From: an uncultured Aquimarina sp.
GTDB taxonomy: Bacteria; Bacteroidota; Bacteroidia; Flavobacteriales; Flavobacteriaceae
Reading direction: 5' to 3'
DNA length: 64,000 nucleotides
NCBI RefSeq assembly: GCF_947492405.1
Contig: NZ_CANLMP010000003.1
Location: 620,001 to 684,000, forward strand
The notes beneath the pieces are model-generated. The model was given only the letters and a program-made list of their open reading frames with translations, searched no databases and was not told the DNA's origin. A program made the position numbers and the translations under genes. This document shows, in pieces, positions 35,449 through 44,773 of the stretch. Within the stretch, counting starts at the first letter, position 1; every line of letters begins with the position of its first letter.

Positions 35449-37706
35449 AGACGATGAAAAATATTGATAGTTTCACTCATGTTAGAGGAGAATCACTATT
35501 TGTGGATGATTTGATAACAAGACAAGATACTTTGTATGGATTGGTATTTGACTCACCAAAAGCGCATGGAAAAATAAAACACGTAGATTATTCCCAGGCA
35601 GAACAAGTAGAAGGTGTTGTAAAAATATTTACATCCAAAGATGTTTTGGGTGAAAACCAAATCGGAGGGATTATTCCTGATGAACCTTTATGGGCAGAAG
35701 ATGAAGTTCATTTTTGGGGACAACCAATTGCATTTATCGTTGCAGAATCTGAAGCTATTGCAAAAAAAGCACGTCTGCTTATTGAAATAGAAATTGAAGA
35801 ATTACCTGTAATTACAACGGCAAAGGAAGCTAAAGAGCAACAAAGTTTTATTAATGCACCACGTTCTTTTACATTAGGAGATACGGATGCTACTTTTTTA
35901 GACTGTGATTATGTAATAGAAGGAGAAACATTTTCTAATGGTCAGGAACACCTTTATCTAGAAACACAAGGTTGTTATGCTGTACCCCAAGAAAATGGAA
36001 GTATCAAGATTACATCATCGACACAGGGTCCAACAGCTGTGCAAAAAACTGCGGCTAAAGTTTTGGGGGTACCTATGCATAAGATAGAGATAGACGTTAT
36101 CCGATTAGGTGGAGGTTTTGGAGGAAAAGAAGATCAAGCGACTCCTTGGTCAGTTATGGCAGCAGTTGCCGTACAACATCTCAACAAACCTGTAAAATAT
36201 ATCTTAAACCGCCACGATGATATGCGTATGACGGGAAAACGTCACCCGTATTCCTCTTTTTTTAAGATTGGATTGGATAAGAGCTTAAAAATAATAGCTT
36301 TTGAAGCAGAGTTTTTACAGAATGCTGGTGCAGCAGCAGATTTATCCCCTGCAATTGCAGAGAGAACATTATTTCATGCGACCAATAGCTATTTTGTTCC
36401 TAATGTAAGTACGACAGTATATAGTTGTAAAACAAACTTGCCTCCCAATACAGCATTTAGAGGTTTTGGAGGTCCACAAGGAATGTTTGTTATTGAATCT
36501 GCTATTGCCAAAGCAGCGGATGCAATAGGCATTGATAAGCGAAAAATTCAAGAAGCTAATTTATTGAAAGAAAATGATGAATTCTCATACGGGCAAATTG
36601 CAACCAACGTTGAAGCTAGAAATACTTGGTTTACAGCAAAAGAAAAGTTCGAACTTGATAAATTAGAGAAAGAAGTTGCCAATTTCAATAGTAATAATGA
36701 TCATTTCAAAAAAGGAATCTCATTAATGCCTGTTACTTTTGGTATTTCATTTACAAATACAATGATGAATCACGCTAGAGCATTGATTCATATCTATCAG
36801 GATGGTAGCGTTGGGGTGAGTACAGGAGCCGTAGAAATGGGACAAAGTGTTAATACAAAGATGTTACAAGTTGCTCAGAATGCTTTAGGTATTTCTGCTA
36901 ATAAAGTAAAGCTAGAAACAACAAATACTACTCGTGTTGCTAATACCTCACCTTCTGCAGCAAGTTCGACAGCAGATTTAAACGGGAAAGCTGTGCAAAA
37001 AGCTTGTACTGCATTACTAGAAAGATTAACAAAAGTAGCTGCTAAAATGATGACCGAAGAGGCGGCTAAAATTTCTTTTCAAGAAGATTATGTTTTTGTA
37101 GACGGCAAAAAGTCAAATACAACTTGGGAAGCAATCATTGCACAAGCCATGGCAGATCGAATTGCCTTATCAGAAAATGCGCATTATGCAACCCCTATCA
37201 TTCATTTTGATAAAACCAAAGAAAAAGGACATCCTTTTGCATATCACGTGTATGGTACCGCCATTACATCAGTTACCGTGGATTGTGTGAGAGGGATTTA
37301 TGAAATTGACTCTGTAAAAATTGTACACGACTTCGGAGAAAGCATGAATTATGGTGTAGATATTGGTCAAGTAGAAGGTGCCCTCGCACAAGGGATTGGC
37401 TGGATGACTATGGAAGAAATCTCCTATAATAATGATGGGCGCTTATTATCGAATGCACTGTCGACCTATAAAGTCCCTGATATATTTTCTGCTCCAAAAA
37501 CAATAGAAACTATAGCTGTGGAAACTGATGGAAACGATATGGCAATCCATAAATCTAAGGCAGTTGGAGAACCTCCATTAATGTATGGAATTGGTGCATA
37601 CTTTGCTATTCAACAAGCTGTAAAAGAATTCAATAAAAATTACGAACCAAAGTTTGATTCGCCATTTACACCAGAAAAGGTATTAATGGGATTGTACGAA
37701 AAGTAG
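35445..37706 (+). CDS. xdhB: Xanthine dehydrogenase, large (molybdopterin) subunit
   Basis: A 753-residue subunit, carrying the molybdenum-pterin site that oxidises hypoxanthine and xanthine to urate. Characteristic blocks are LGGGFGGKEDQ (about residue 225), PPNTAFRGFGGPQGMFV (about residue 330), GAVEMGQSVNTKM (about residue 465), and GEPPLMYGIGAYFA with the expected catalytic Glu near the C-terminus. Start overlap with xdhA is 4 bp; the next gene begins 5 bp after its stop. Confidence 0.92.
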   Translation: MKTMKNIDSFTHVRGESLFVDDLITRQDTLYGLVFDSPKAHGKIKHVDYSQAEQVEGVVKIFTSKDVLGENQIGGIIPDEPLWAEDEVHFWGQPIAFIVAESEAIAKKARLLIEIEIEELPVITTAKEAKEQQSFINAPRSFTLGDTDATFLDCDYVIEGETFSNGQEHLYLETQGCYAVPQENGSIKITSSTQGPTAVQKTAAKVLGVPMHKIEIDVIRLGGGFGGKEDQATPWSVMAAVAVQHLNKPVKYILNRHDDMRMTGKRHPYSSFFKIGLDKSLKIIAFEAEFLQNAGAAADLSPAIAERTLFHATNSYFVPNVSTTVYSCKTNLPPNTAFRGFGGPQGMFVIESAIAKAADAIGIDKRKIQEANLLKENDEFSYGQIATNVEARNTWFTAKEKFELDKLEKEVANFNSNNDHFKKGISLMPVTFGISFTNTMMNHARALIHIYQDGSVGVSTGAVEMGQSVNTKMLQVAQNALGISANKVKLETTNTTRVANTSPSAASSTADLNGKAVQKACTALLERLTKVAAKMMTEEAAKISFQEDYVFVDGKKSNTTWEAIIAQAMADRIALSENAHYATPIIHFDKTKEKGHPFAYHVYGTAITSVTVDCVRGIYEIDSVKIVHDFGESMNYGVDIGQVEGALAQGIGWMTMEEISYNNDGRLLSNALSTYKVPDIFSAPKTIETIAVETDGNDMAIHKSKAVGEPPLMYGIGAYFAIQQAVKEFNKNYEPKFDSPFTPEKVLMGLYEK

Positions 37707-37711
37707 TAACC

Positions 37712-38212
37712 TTGAGCAAAACCATAAAACTACAATACACTAAAACTAATATTCTAAAAGGAGCTATTATCTATAGTTCTGGGGATTTGATCGCTTCACT
37801 ACTATTAGGAGAATTTTCTATATATCGATTATTGGGTATGATCTTATTAGGAGCAACACTATATGCCTTAGAAATCCCAAATTATTTTGCCTGGATAGAA
37901 GTTAAAACAAAGAACCTAACAGGAACTAAAAAAACACTTGTTAAAACAGGATTAGCGATTCTCTATTTTAATCCGTTATGGATCGCTCGTCATTTGTTGT
38001 TTATCAAACTTTTTTCAGGAAATTTTAATCAAATCGACTTAAATTTGCTGAAAATAGCGTGGTTATCATTTTTGGTCAATATCCCTATATCGTTTGTAGC
38101 TAATTATTTAATTCAGAATAAAGTAACCTTAGGTTGGCGATTTTTGGCTAGTGCTATCTTCTCTGCGTTAATGGCTATTTATTATGCATTGAGTGAAGTG
38201 ATTTTCAATTAA
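37712..38212 (+). CDS. Four-helix membrane protein inside the xanthine dehydrogenase operon
   Basis: A 166-residue membrane protein with a TTG start (37712) five bases after xdhB. It has four hydrophobic segments (roughly residues 15-33, 37-56, 76-95 and 108-160, the last splitting in two). The order of a GD-containing first helix (YSSGDLIAS), a Tyr/Pro-rich second turn (EIPNYFAWIE) and a final aromatic helix vaguely resembles the Mpv17/PMP22 family, but this is weak. Its position within the operon suggests purine transport or support of the dehydrogenase. Confidence 0.6.
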   Translation: MSKTIKLQYTKTNILKGAIIYSSGDLIASLLLGEFSIYRLLGMILLGATLYALEIPNYFAWIEVKTKNLTGTKKTLVKTGLAILYFNPLWIARHLLFIKLFSGNFNQIDLNLLKIAWLSFLVNIPISFVANYLIQNKVTLGWRFLASAIFSALMAIYYALSEVIFN

Positions 38213-38220
38213 CAAAACGT

Positions 38221-39171
38221 ATGAAATTCTGGCAACATCTTTTATCAAAATTACAAGATTCCCAAAACGTCTATTTACTAACCGTAATAGAAAACATTGG
38301 TAGTTCACCTGGAAGAAAAGGATTTAAAATGCTAGTTGCTGAAGATGGTTTTATTTTTGGTTCTATTGGAGGAGGCGTTATGGAATTTTCATTGGTAGAA
38401 GAAACCAAAAAAATGCTACAAGATGGAGATTTGAAAATATTTTTAAAAAAGCAAGTACATAAAGGCCACAAACAAGACGGATCTGGAATGATTTGTTCAG
38501 GAGAACAGACAGTGGTCTTTCATCCTTTAGATGCAAGTCATATTTCGGCTATTGAAGGTGTTTTAGATTGTTTGCAGGCTAATACCAAAGGAACATTGAC
38601 ACTAACATCTATGGCTATCAATTTTTCTAATGAGCTAATGGAAGACAAGTTTGAATATCAGATAACTTCTACTAAAGACTGGTTTTTTAAAGAATATATC
38701 GGATTTAGAAATACATTATATATCGTTGGAGGAGGACATGTAAGTGTTGCAGTTTCTGAATTGTTTGTTACTCTTGGTTTTTACGTATTGGTTTTTGACA
38801 ATCGAGAACATCTAAATACTATTGAGTTAAATACAAGTGCACATCAGAAATTAATAATAGATTTTAATGAGATAGCGAATTATATTTCAGAAGGCCCGGA
38901 GAATTATGTTGCAATTATGACGAACAAATACACTGATGATAAACTGGTATTAAGTAAACTTATTAGAAATAGCTTCGCTTACTTAGGTGTGCTTGGGAGT
39001 ACAGCAAAGTTAGAAACAATGTGGAAGGTTTTACAAAAAGAAGGTGTTACAATGTCTCAATTAAACATTGTTCATGCACCTATAGGACTTGCTATAAAAA
39101 GTCAAACTCCTCATGAAATAGCAGTAAGTATTGCTGCTCAGGTTATTAAAATCAAAAACAAGAATCAATAA
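38221..39171 (+). CDS. xdhC: XdhC/CoxI family molybdenum-cofactor maturation protein
   Basis: A 316-residue protein with an N-terminal XdhC-CoxI domain (VIENIGSSPGRKGFKMLV, FGSIGGGVMEFSL) and a C-terminal Rossmann domain (YIVGGGHVSVAVSEL, VFDNREHLN, YLGVLGSTAKLETM, HAPIGLAIKSQTPHEIAVSIAAQV). XdhC binds and sulfurates the molybdenum cofactor and inserts it into xanthine dehydrogenase. It begins 8 bp after the membrane-protein gene. Confidence 0.9.
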   Translation: MKFWQHLLSKLQDSQNVYLLTVIENIGSSPGRKGFKMLVAEDGFIFGSIGGGVMEFSLVEETKKMLQDGDLKIFLKKQVHKGHKQDGSGMICSGEQTVVFHPLDASHISAIEGVLDCLQANTKGTLTLTSMAINFSNELMEDKFEYQITSTKDWFFKEYIGFRNTLYIVGGGHVSVAVSELFVTLGFYVLVFDNREHLNTIELNTSAHQKLIIDFNEIANYISEGPENYVAIMTNKYTDDKLVLSKLIRNSFAYLGVLGSTAKLETMWKVLQKEGVTMSQLNIVHAPIGLAIKSQTPHEIAVSIAAQVIKIKNKNQ

Positions 39172-39263
39172 TATATTTTGTTTCTTAACCTAAAAAAGAT
39201 ACATTTCCATCCGATTTTAATTCATAGTTGAATAGACATACTAAAACATTAAATTATATAGAA

Positions 39264-39740
39264 ATGACAGAAGAGGATAAGAAATTTATGAGGCGTGCAA
39301 TTGAACTTGCAGAAAATGGTATGGATTCTAATACAGGAGGTCCATTTGGAGCAGTGATTGTAAAAAATGGAGAGATAATAGCAGAAGGATGCAATAAAGT
39401 TACATCGCAAAATGATCCTACAGCGCACGCAGAAGTAGATGCTATCCGTACTGCCTGTAAAAAATTAAACACTTTTCAGTTAGAAGATTGCATTATTTAT
39501 ACCTCTTGTGAGCCTTGTCCTATGTGTTTGGGAGCCATCTATTGGGCAAGACCTAAAAAAGTTTTTTACGGTTGTACGCGCGAAGATGCTGCGGATATAG
39601 AATTTGATGACCAATTAATTTATGATGAGATTGCAGTAGGTATTGATAATAGACAAATAGAGTTCACAAACGTATTGCGGGATGAGGCATTAAAAGTTTT
39701 TCAAAAGTGGGATTCAAAAACTGACAGAACTGAATATTAA
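39264..39740 (+). CDS. guaD: Guanine deaminase (CDA-fold nucleoside deaminase)
   Basis: A 158-residue protein from the ATG at 39264; the earlier TTG (39228) is less likely. The zinc site is His55-Ala-Glu57 and Cys85-Pro-Met-Cys88 (HAE and PCPMC), with GGPFGAVIVKNGEIIAEG upstream. The blocks WARPKKVFYGC and EDAADIEFDDQLIYDEI match bacterial guanine deaminase of the B. subtilis GuaD type, which turns guanine into xanthine. It follows xdhC by 92 bp and supplies the substrate of the dehydrogenase in the same cluster. Confidence 0.87.
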   Translation: MTEEDKKFMRRAIELAENGMDSNTGGPFGAVIVKNGEIIAEGCNKVTSQNDPTAHAEVDAIRTACKKLNTFQLEDCIIYTSCEPCPMCLGAIYWARPKKVFYGCTREDAADIEFDDQLIYDEIAVGIDNRQIEFTNVLRDEALKVFQKWDSKTDRTEY

Positions 39741-39761
39741 TGAATTTTTTTAAAAATTAAC

Positions 39762-39832
39762 TCGGAGAATCGTGTAAGAAAGATTCTCAAAACCGACAGA
39801 TGTATGATTAGTTGTCTTATGATATGAAAGAC
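39762..39832 (+). other. Candidate structured leader RNA before the PLP gene
   Basis: TCGG-AGAATC (39762-39771) pairs with GATTCT (39782-39787) and, after a CAAAA bulge, CCGA (39793-39796), giving a two-part stem. A second 5-bp stem GTCTT / AAGAC is at 39814-39818 and 39828-39832. No T-run follows, so it is not a simple terminator. It sits 77-147 bp before the ATG at 39909. I could not match it to a known riboswitch. Confidence 0.4.
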
Positions 39833-39908
39833 GGATGAAATGTTCGGAGACACTTTTAAAAAAAAATCTAATTAATGTATATTGACAGCCTATCTAAAGG
39901 TGAAAGTT

Positions 39909-41753
39909 ATGGGAGCAAATAAAAAGCTAAATTATATTAAAGATGTATTAGAAAATATACCAACTAATTGGTTAGATCTAACTACTCATCGACTAGATGT
40001 TTATAATGAAGAACTGGCTAAAACTCAATTCTTAAAACAGTTTGAAAGCTTATTTAATGATAATAATTCTACAACATCAGCATTAGCTGAATTACCAACC
40101 GCTTATGACTATATTAGATTAGGTCATCCATTATCTTGTGTACTAGAATGGGGAATTGCTAACTTAAATAGTTTAAAACCTGAAAACGTGATAAGTTTTT
40201 CATCAAAGATGATCCCTATCCTGGCAATTCTAAGAAAAAACTTATTTGATCATAAAAACACTCGAATTATTTATACAAATGAATTGCCTCATTTCTTTGA
40301 TGCTGAAATATTAAAGAATGTCTATGGCTATCAGTTTGATTTAAAGCAGGTTAAAGATGTGTCGGCTATTCCTGAGTTCAATGGTAGTACGATTTTAATT
40401 TCAGAGGAAAGTGAAATTAATGCTATTGGTCTTATTCCTAGTATTGACTTTTTTATTAACATTTATCATGACTTAGGAAGTGTTTTATTAGTAAATGGAA
40501 AGCAAAATGAAAGTTACATTTCAGAAATTCAGCATGTAAGAAGAAGAGAAACTATTGCTATGACTCCGGCTAATTGTTTTATTGTATTATCTGCTCTAGC
40601 AGAGAAGTCTTCTTTTGATAGTAAGAAAAGTAATGTGGAGACAAACAAAAGACTTGTCTTAGATTCGATTACAGAAATTACAGGTGCAAATACAAAACCA
40701 TTGGTTGGTTCTAGTGGTCTATCTATTCAATATGCCATTATGATGGGGTTAGTTCACGATGCGCAAGAAAAACATCATGGAAAAGCTATTAAATTTATTG
40801 TTCCACCAAATTGTTATGGAGGTACAAATGATCAGGCAAGACGCGTTGCTGCTTGTATTGATAACGTAGAAGTGATGGACTTACCAGTAGATGGTGATAA
40901 TGATATGGTGCAGAGCATAGATATAGTTCTGGATAAAATTGCTAATGAAGATGCTGTCCCTTATATAATTGCTGAAATCCCAACAAATCCTAGGGTTGAA
41001 GTTCCGGATCTGATACAATTAAAGGAGGTTTTAAGTAAAACACGTAAAACAGCAAAAGATGAAGTTGCCATTGATCCGGTTTTTATATTAGATCAAACAT
41101 TTTGTCCTAATGTACTTTTTTTGGGAGAAGGTGAAATACTTTCAACCGTTCGTGCTATATCATACGCTAGTGGATCAAAATTTCCAAGTGGCGGAAAATG
41201 TACAGCTGGATATGTGGTAGGGAATAAAAAAACAGATGCTTTACTAGAGAAAATAGAATTACATCTTAATCTTTGTGATAATGAAGCAACTCCGTTACAA
41301 TACGAGATATTAGCAAAACAGCTACCTTCAATGAACCAAAGAATTATTGAAGCTTATCGCAATACTCGTGAATTTGTGAATTTTATTAATGACACTTTAC
41401 CAGAAGCGAAAATGAATTTTGTTTCAGAAGAATTGGCAGATCAGGGATTTACTCCATCAGTGTTTTCATTAGATCTACCAACCAAAGGAAATACAGAAGA
41501 AGAAAAAGAATCTTATAAACGATCATTAAATCATAAACTAATTAATTTGATGATCACAGAAATTCCCAATGAAAGTAAATACTGTGTAAGTTATGGGCAG
41601 TTAAAAGGATGCTACTGGACAATACCTGCAACATCTACCCAAGGGACTACTAAAGAAGGTGATAAAGACTATATTGCCCGTGTAGCACTTTCTCCTAATA
41701 TGGATCTAGAACTTCATAAGAAGGTTTTTTTAGATTTTGTCAAGAAAATTTGA
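39909..41753 (+). CDS. Cys/Met-metabolism-type PLP-dependent enzyme
   Basis: A 614-residue protein from the ATG at 39909; a TTG frame extends nine codons further. The C-terminal region is a fold-type I PLP enzyme similar to cystathionine gamma-synthase or methionine gamma-lyase relatives: PPNCYGGTNDQ (about 305), IAEIPTNPRVEVPD, and the PLP lysine in YASGSKFPSGGKCTAGYVVG (Lys424). The N-terminal 270 residues are an extra domain that appears to contain a second, decayed copy of the fold (ISFSSKMIPILAIL, IIYTNELPHFFDAE, VLLVNGKQNESY). The substrate is unknown. It follows the purine cluster but is transcribed from its own leader. Confidence 0.75.
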   Translation: MGANKKLNYIKDVLENIPTNWLDLTTHRLDVYNEELAKTQFLKQFESLFNDNNSTTSALAELPTAYDYIRLGHPLSCVLEWGIANLNSLKPENVISFSSKMIPILAILRKNLFDHKNTRIIYTNELPHFFDAEILKNVYGYQFDLKQVKDVSAIPEFNGSTILISEESEINAIGLIPSIDFFINIYHDLGSVLLVNGKQNESYISEIQHVRRRETIAMTPANCFIVLSALAEKSSFDSKKSNVETNKRLVLDSITEITGANTKPLVGSSGLSIQYAIMMGLVHDAQEKHHGKAIKFIVPPNCYGGTNDQARRVAACIDNVEVMDLPVDGDNDMVQSIDIVLDKIANEDAVPYIIAEIPTNPRVEVPDLIQLKEVLSKTRKTAKDEVAIDPVFILDQTFCPNVLFLGEGEILSTVRAISYASGSKFPSGGKCTAGYVVGNKKTDALLEKIELHLNLCDNEATPLQYEILAKQLPSMNQRIIEAYRNTREFVNFINDTLPEAKMNFVSEELADQGFTPSVFSLDLPTKGNTEEEKESYKRSLNHKLINLMITEIPNESKYCVSYGQLKGCYWTIPATSTQGTTKEGDKDYIARVALSPNMDLELHKKVFLDFVKKI

Positions 41754-42173
41754 TTATGATGGAAAATCAAGTAGTCTATTAGTTTATCCATTTTAAGGCT
41801 TTTTATAACCATTTTCTTAGAAAATTATGAACTGACAGTTGCTGCTTTAGTTTTGGTTTTCAGGATTTAGACTTAAAACGAGTTAAAAAGAAACATTGAA
41901 TGCTATTGATAATCATGTGTCATTTGAAACTCGTTTATAAAATCTAATTTTTGACTATCTCCGTATAGCATATCCGCAAGAAGAAGGCAGTTCTTTTAGA
42001 AAATTCATTACCAATTTAAAGCTGAATCTAAAATGTGTTTTTAAAAATATCATAACATCCCTTTAGTATATAACGCTTAATTGTAGGTTATACCCTACCA
42101 TTTTGTTGTTTAGACTAAATGGAATCAGTAATCCTTATTCAAGAATACATATAGAAAAATAACGTTCTGGATA
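41754..42173. other. Intergenic region of 420 bp between convergent genes
   Basis: No coding frame longer than about 30 codons looks real. A weak ACGAG/CTCGT inverted pair is near 41880-41935. A 12-mer TACCATTTTGTT at 42096-42107 recurs at 43244-43255. Nothing else was recognised. Confidence 0.5.
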
Positions 42174-43130
42174 TTACAAATGACAATCTTTCATAGATTC
42201 ATAATAGTTGCGATACTCATCATAGCTTACTTTTTTCCTGCCTTTTTCTAACACAATTGTATCCTGATTAGAGAATTCTGAAAAAGGAACTGTTTTTTTA
42301 GGAAAACCTTCTATAACTATTTCAAAATAACTGTTTGGTGTAATGTTATTGGTATCAATTTCTATGCTAAATTTACCATCATAATCTGAAAAAGCGTATG
42401 AACAAGAAGTATCAGATAATTGCAATTTTACGACAGCAATGGGTACAATAGATCCATCTGGTTTATGAATGTTACCTTCGATTGTTTGTATTCTGGTTGT
42501 GATATCAGGAGTAGTAGAGGTTAACGCAGTACTTGTATCTTCTCCTTCTGTTTTTATATTTCCAGAAAGATCTTCGATTGTCCAATTATCAAGTTTTTCA
42601 CCTTTTTTATAAGCTCCTTTCACAATAACACCAGATGCATCTTGACGCCAATAATCACCGTGCTTTTTCCCATTCTTGTAGTTAACCTTTTCTTTGGATC
42701 CCCCTTTTGTGATATACCATAAACCTTGTTTTTGCCCTTTTTCATAATTTCCTTCCTCGCTAAAAGTAAATCCATTGTCCGAATTATAATAATAACCATT
42801 TCTTTGATCATCCTCATAATTCTCTATTGTTGATAAATCTAAAGACCCTTTTTTTCTAAAAATCAGAAAATGTAGCCATTCTCCGTGCTTTTTACCTTTT
42901 CTATATTCAATTTTATGAATACCTATTAGTTCTTTGTCTTTAAATTCTCGTACATAATATTTTCCATTAAGCTCATTCTCTTGATTGATTTCAATTAGCT
43001 CGTTATATTCATCATTAGTAAGTTGTATATATCCTCCTTCAATAGGAGATTGTCCTTTCATAACAAAAGAAAAAAGCAATGATAAGATCAATATGATTGG
43101 ACTATGTCTCTTTATTTTAATATGTAGCAT
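42174..43130 (-). CDS. Secreted MORN-type protein with carboxypeptidase-regulatory-like domain
   Basis: A 318-residue protein with signal peptide (SPIILILSLLFSFVMKGQ). Residues about 55-200 carry MORN-like repeats (KHGEWLHFLIF, RNGYYYNSDNG, KQGLWYITKGG, KHGDYWRQDASG, DNWTIEDLSGN). Residues about 212-290 form a CarboxypepD_reg-like beta domain (IEGNIHKPDGSIVPIAVVKL, YAFSDYDGKFSIEID). The protein is probably periplasmic or surface-associated. The other MORN-type protein in the window (33337) lacks the second domain. The function is unknown. Confidence 0.75.
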   Translation of the reverse strand: MLHIKIKRHSPIILILSLLFSFVMKGQSPIEGGYIQLTNDEYNELIEINQENELNGKYYVREFKDKELIGIHKIEYRKGKKHGEWLHFLIFRKKGSLDLSTIENYEDDQRNGYYYNSDNGFTFSEEGNYEKGQKQGLWYITKGGSKEKVNYKNGKKHGDYWRQDASGVIVKGAYKKGEKLDNWTIEDLSGNIKTEGEDTSTALTSTTPDITTRIQTIEGNIHKPDGSIVPIAVVKLQLSDTSCSYAFSDYDGKFSIEIDTNNITPNSYFEIVIEGFPKKTVPFSEFSNQDTIVLEKGRKKVSYDEYRNYYESMKDCHL

Positions 43131-43493
43131 TTGTGTGATTTTTTTCCCGTGATAACGATTAAAGTTAGGTTATTTTTATTGTTTTTCAAATAGTAGTGAT
43201 CAATTCACAAACTATTAGCGCTACTATTATATAACAAATACAATACCATTTTGTTACCTTCTTTTATTTATGTGATAGAAAATTAAAGATGTATATATGG
43301 AATTGTTAATTTATAAAGTCAATTATTTGTTTAGTGGGGTGCTTTTTATTTAATAAAAGATCAATGGTATTACCATAACCAATATAAATTTTTTATTCGT
43401 AGCTTTACCATTAACGAATATATGCCTAATTTTTAAAACTCACATTTGGCATCATCTTTGTAAATCAATAAATAATTAATTTAAATTTTAACA
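43131..43493. other. Intergenic region of 363 bp between divergent genes
   Basis: Contains the leader and likely promoter of the cold-shock gene at its right end (-7 box candidate at 43453-43460) and the upstream region of the minus-strand MORN gene at its left. The 12-mer TACCATTTTGTT (43244-43255) has a second copy at 42096. No coding sequence was found. Confidence 0.5.
43453..43460 (+). promoter_or_regulatory. Candidate -7 box of the cold-shock gene
   Basis: CATCTTTG differs from TAnnTTTG in one base. It lies 33 bp before the ATG at 43494, a plausible leader length for a cold-shock gene. No convincing -33 TTG was found. Confidence 0.35.
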
Positions 43494-43685
43494 ATGAACA
43501 AAGGAACAGTAAAATTCTTCAATGACGCCAAAGGATTTGGATTCATAACGGAAGAAGGTTCAAACAAAGAACATTTTGTACACATTTCAGGATTAGTAGA
43601 CGAAATTCGTGAAGGCGATGCAGTTGAATTTGATCTACAAGAAGGTAAAAAGGGTTTAAACGCAGTAAATGTAAAAGTAATTTAA
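43494..43685 (+). CDS. Cold-shock domain protein (CspA family)
   Basis: A 63-residue single cold-shock domain. RNP1 is KGFGFI (about residues 13-18) and RNP2 is HFVHIS (about residues 27-32), in the order MNKGTVKFFNDAKGFGFI and EEGSNKEHFVHISGL, so it should bind single-stranded nucleic acids. It is monocistronic, with a strong terminator 30 bp after its stop. Confidence 0.95.
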   Translation: MNKGTVKFFNDAKGFGFITEEGSNKEHFVHISGLVDEIREGDAVEFDLQEGKKGLNAVNVKVI

Positions 43686-43714
43686 TATATACTACATAAC
43701 TTTTTTAATAGATG

Positions 43715-43741
43715 AGCCTATCAATTTTGATAGGCTTTTTT
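43715..43741 (+). terminator. Rho-independent terminator of the cold-shock gene
   Basis: A perfect 9-bp stem AGCCTATCA / TGATAGGCT with the 4-base loop ATTT, then a T-run. The core AGCCTAT/ATAGGCT also appears in the hairpin at 22117-22147. Confidence 0.9.
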
Positions 43742-43933
43742 AATGGGTTATGTTATGGAATATTTACATTTAATCATTGTAGGTGATTCTGAATTATTAT
43801 AAAACACCATACTTTATTTGATGTTTAATGGTTGATAAACAAGTGGTTATTGTTTATTTGTTCGTTTTTTTAGAAGGATGGTGTAACAATTTGTAATCCT
43901 TTGCGTCAAAGGGGAAATCAAAAACAAAACATC

Positions 43934-44773
43934 ATGAGAAATTTAAAAATCACCTTTGTATTACTTGTAATTGTTAATCTGGCTTTTAGTCAAGCCCCTG
44001 CAATCACCATAGAAATATCGGGAAATGGAAGTCCTGTTTTATTTTTACCAGGTTTTACCAATCCTGGATCAATTTGGGATGAGACTGTTGCTAATTTACA
44101 GGGTGACCAACAATATTACGTAGTATCATATGCTGGATTTGATGGTAAAGCACCTATAGAGATGCCATGGTATGATACAATTAAGAAAGAATTGGTTGAC
44201 TATATTAAAGAAAAAAAACTAACGGATGTTACCATTATTGGTCATAGTATGGGAGGAAATCTAGCAGTAGATATTGCTGCTATTTTACCTGATACGATAA
44301 AAGGTCTAGTACTTGTAGATTCGATTCCTTGTATGCGTGAATTAATGATGCCAGGCGTTCCAGAAAGTCAAATTCAGTATGAAAGTCCATATAATAAACA
44401 GATGCTGGCAATGAATGATGATCAGTTTAAACAAACTGCTATGATGATGGCTCAAAACATGACTAATAAAAAGGATAAAGTTGATACTTTGCTTAATTGG
44501 ATACTAAAAGCAGATCGAAAAACATATGTGTACGGATATACGGATCTTTTAAAATTGGACCTTAGAGAGGTGTTAAATAAAATTACTGCAAAAACTTTAA
44601 TTTTAGGAACAGCTTTTCCTACTATCGAAATGGCAAAAACAAATTACGAAAAACAATATGCTGCCCTATCTGATAAGACCATAGAGATGATACCCGACAG
44701 TAAGCACTTTATTATGTTTGATCAACCAGAATTATTTTATGAAAAAGTAAATGCTTTCTTGATCAATGAGTAA
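43934..44773 (+). CDS. Secreted alpha/beta hydrolase
   Basis: A 279-residue protein from the ATG at 43934 (an upstream TTG frame adds 11 codons and a weaker signal). Signal peptide MRNLKITFVLLVIVNLAFSQ, oxyanion strand VLFLPGF, nucleophile GHSMGG with Ser105, and a C-terminal SKHFIMFDQPELF with the catalytic His. It is a general esterase/hydrolase-like enzyme with unknown substrate. Its stop overlaps the start of the sigma-factor gene by 8 bp (ATGAGTAA), so the three genes from here to 45855 form one operon. Confidence 0.85.
   Translation: MRNLKITFVLLVIVNLAFSQAPAITIEISGNGSPVLFLPGFTNPGSIWDETVANLQGDQQYYVVSYAGFDGKAPIEMPWYDTIKKELVDYIKEKKLTDVTIIGHSMGGNLAVDIAAILPDTIKGLVLVDSIPCMRELMMPGVPESQIQYESPYNKQMLAMNDDQFKQTAMMMAQNMTNKKDKVDTLLNWILKADRKTYVYGYTDLLKLDLREVLNKITAKTLILGTAFPTIEMAKTNYEKQYAALSDKTIEMIPDSKHFIMFDQPELFYEKVNAFLINE

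Noticed and set aside
42096..43255. The 12-mer TACCATTTTGTT at 42096 and 43244, flanking the minus-strand MORN gene
   Set aside because: The copies are short, direct rather than inverted and have no conserved surroundings; in such an AT-rich sequence the repeat may well be chance.
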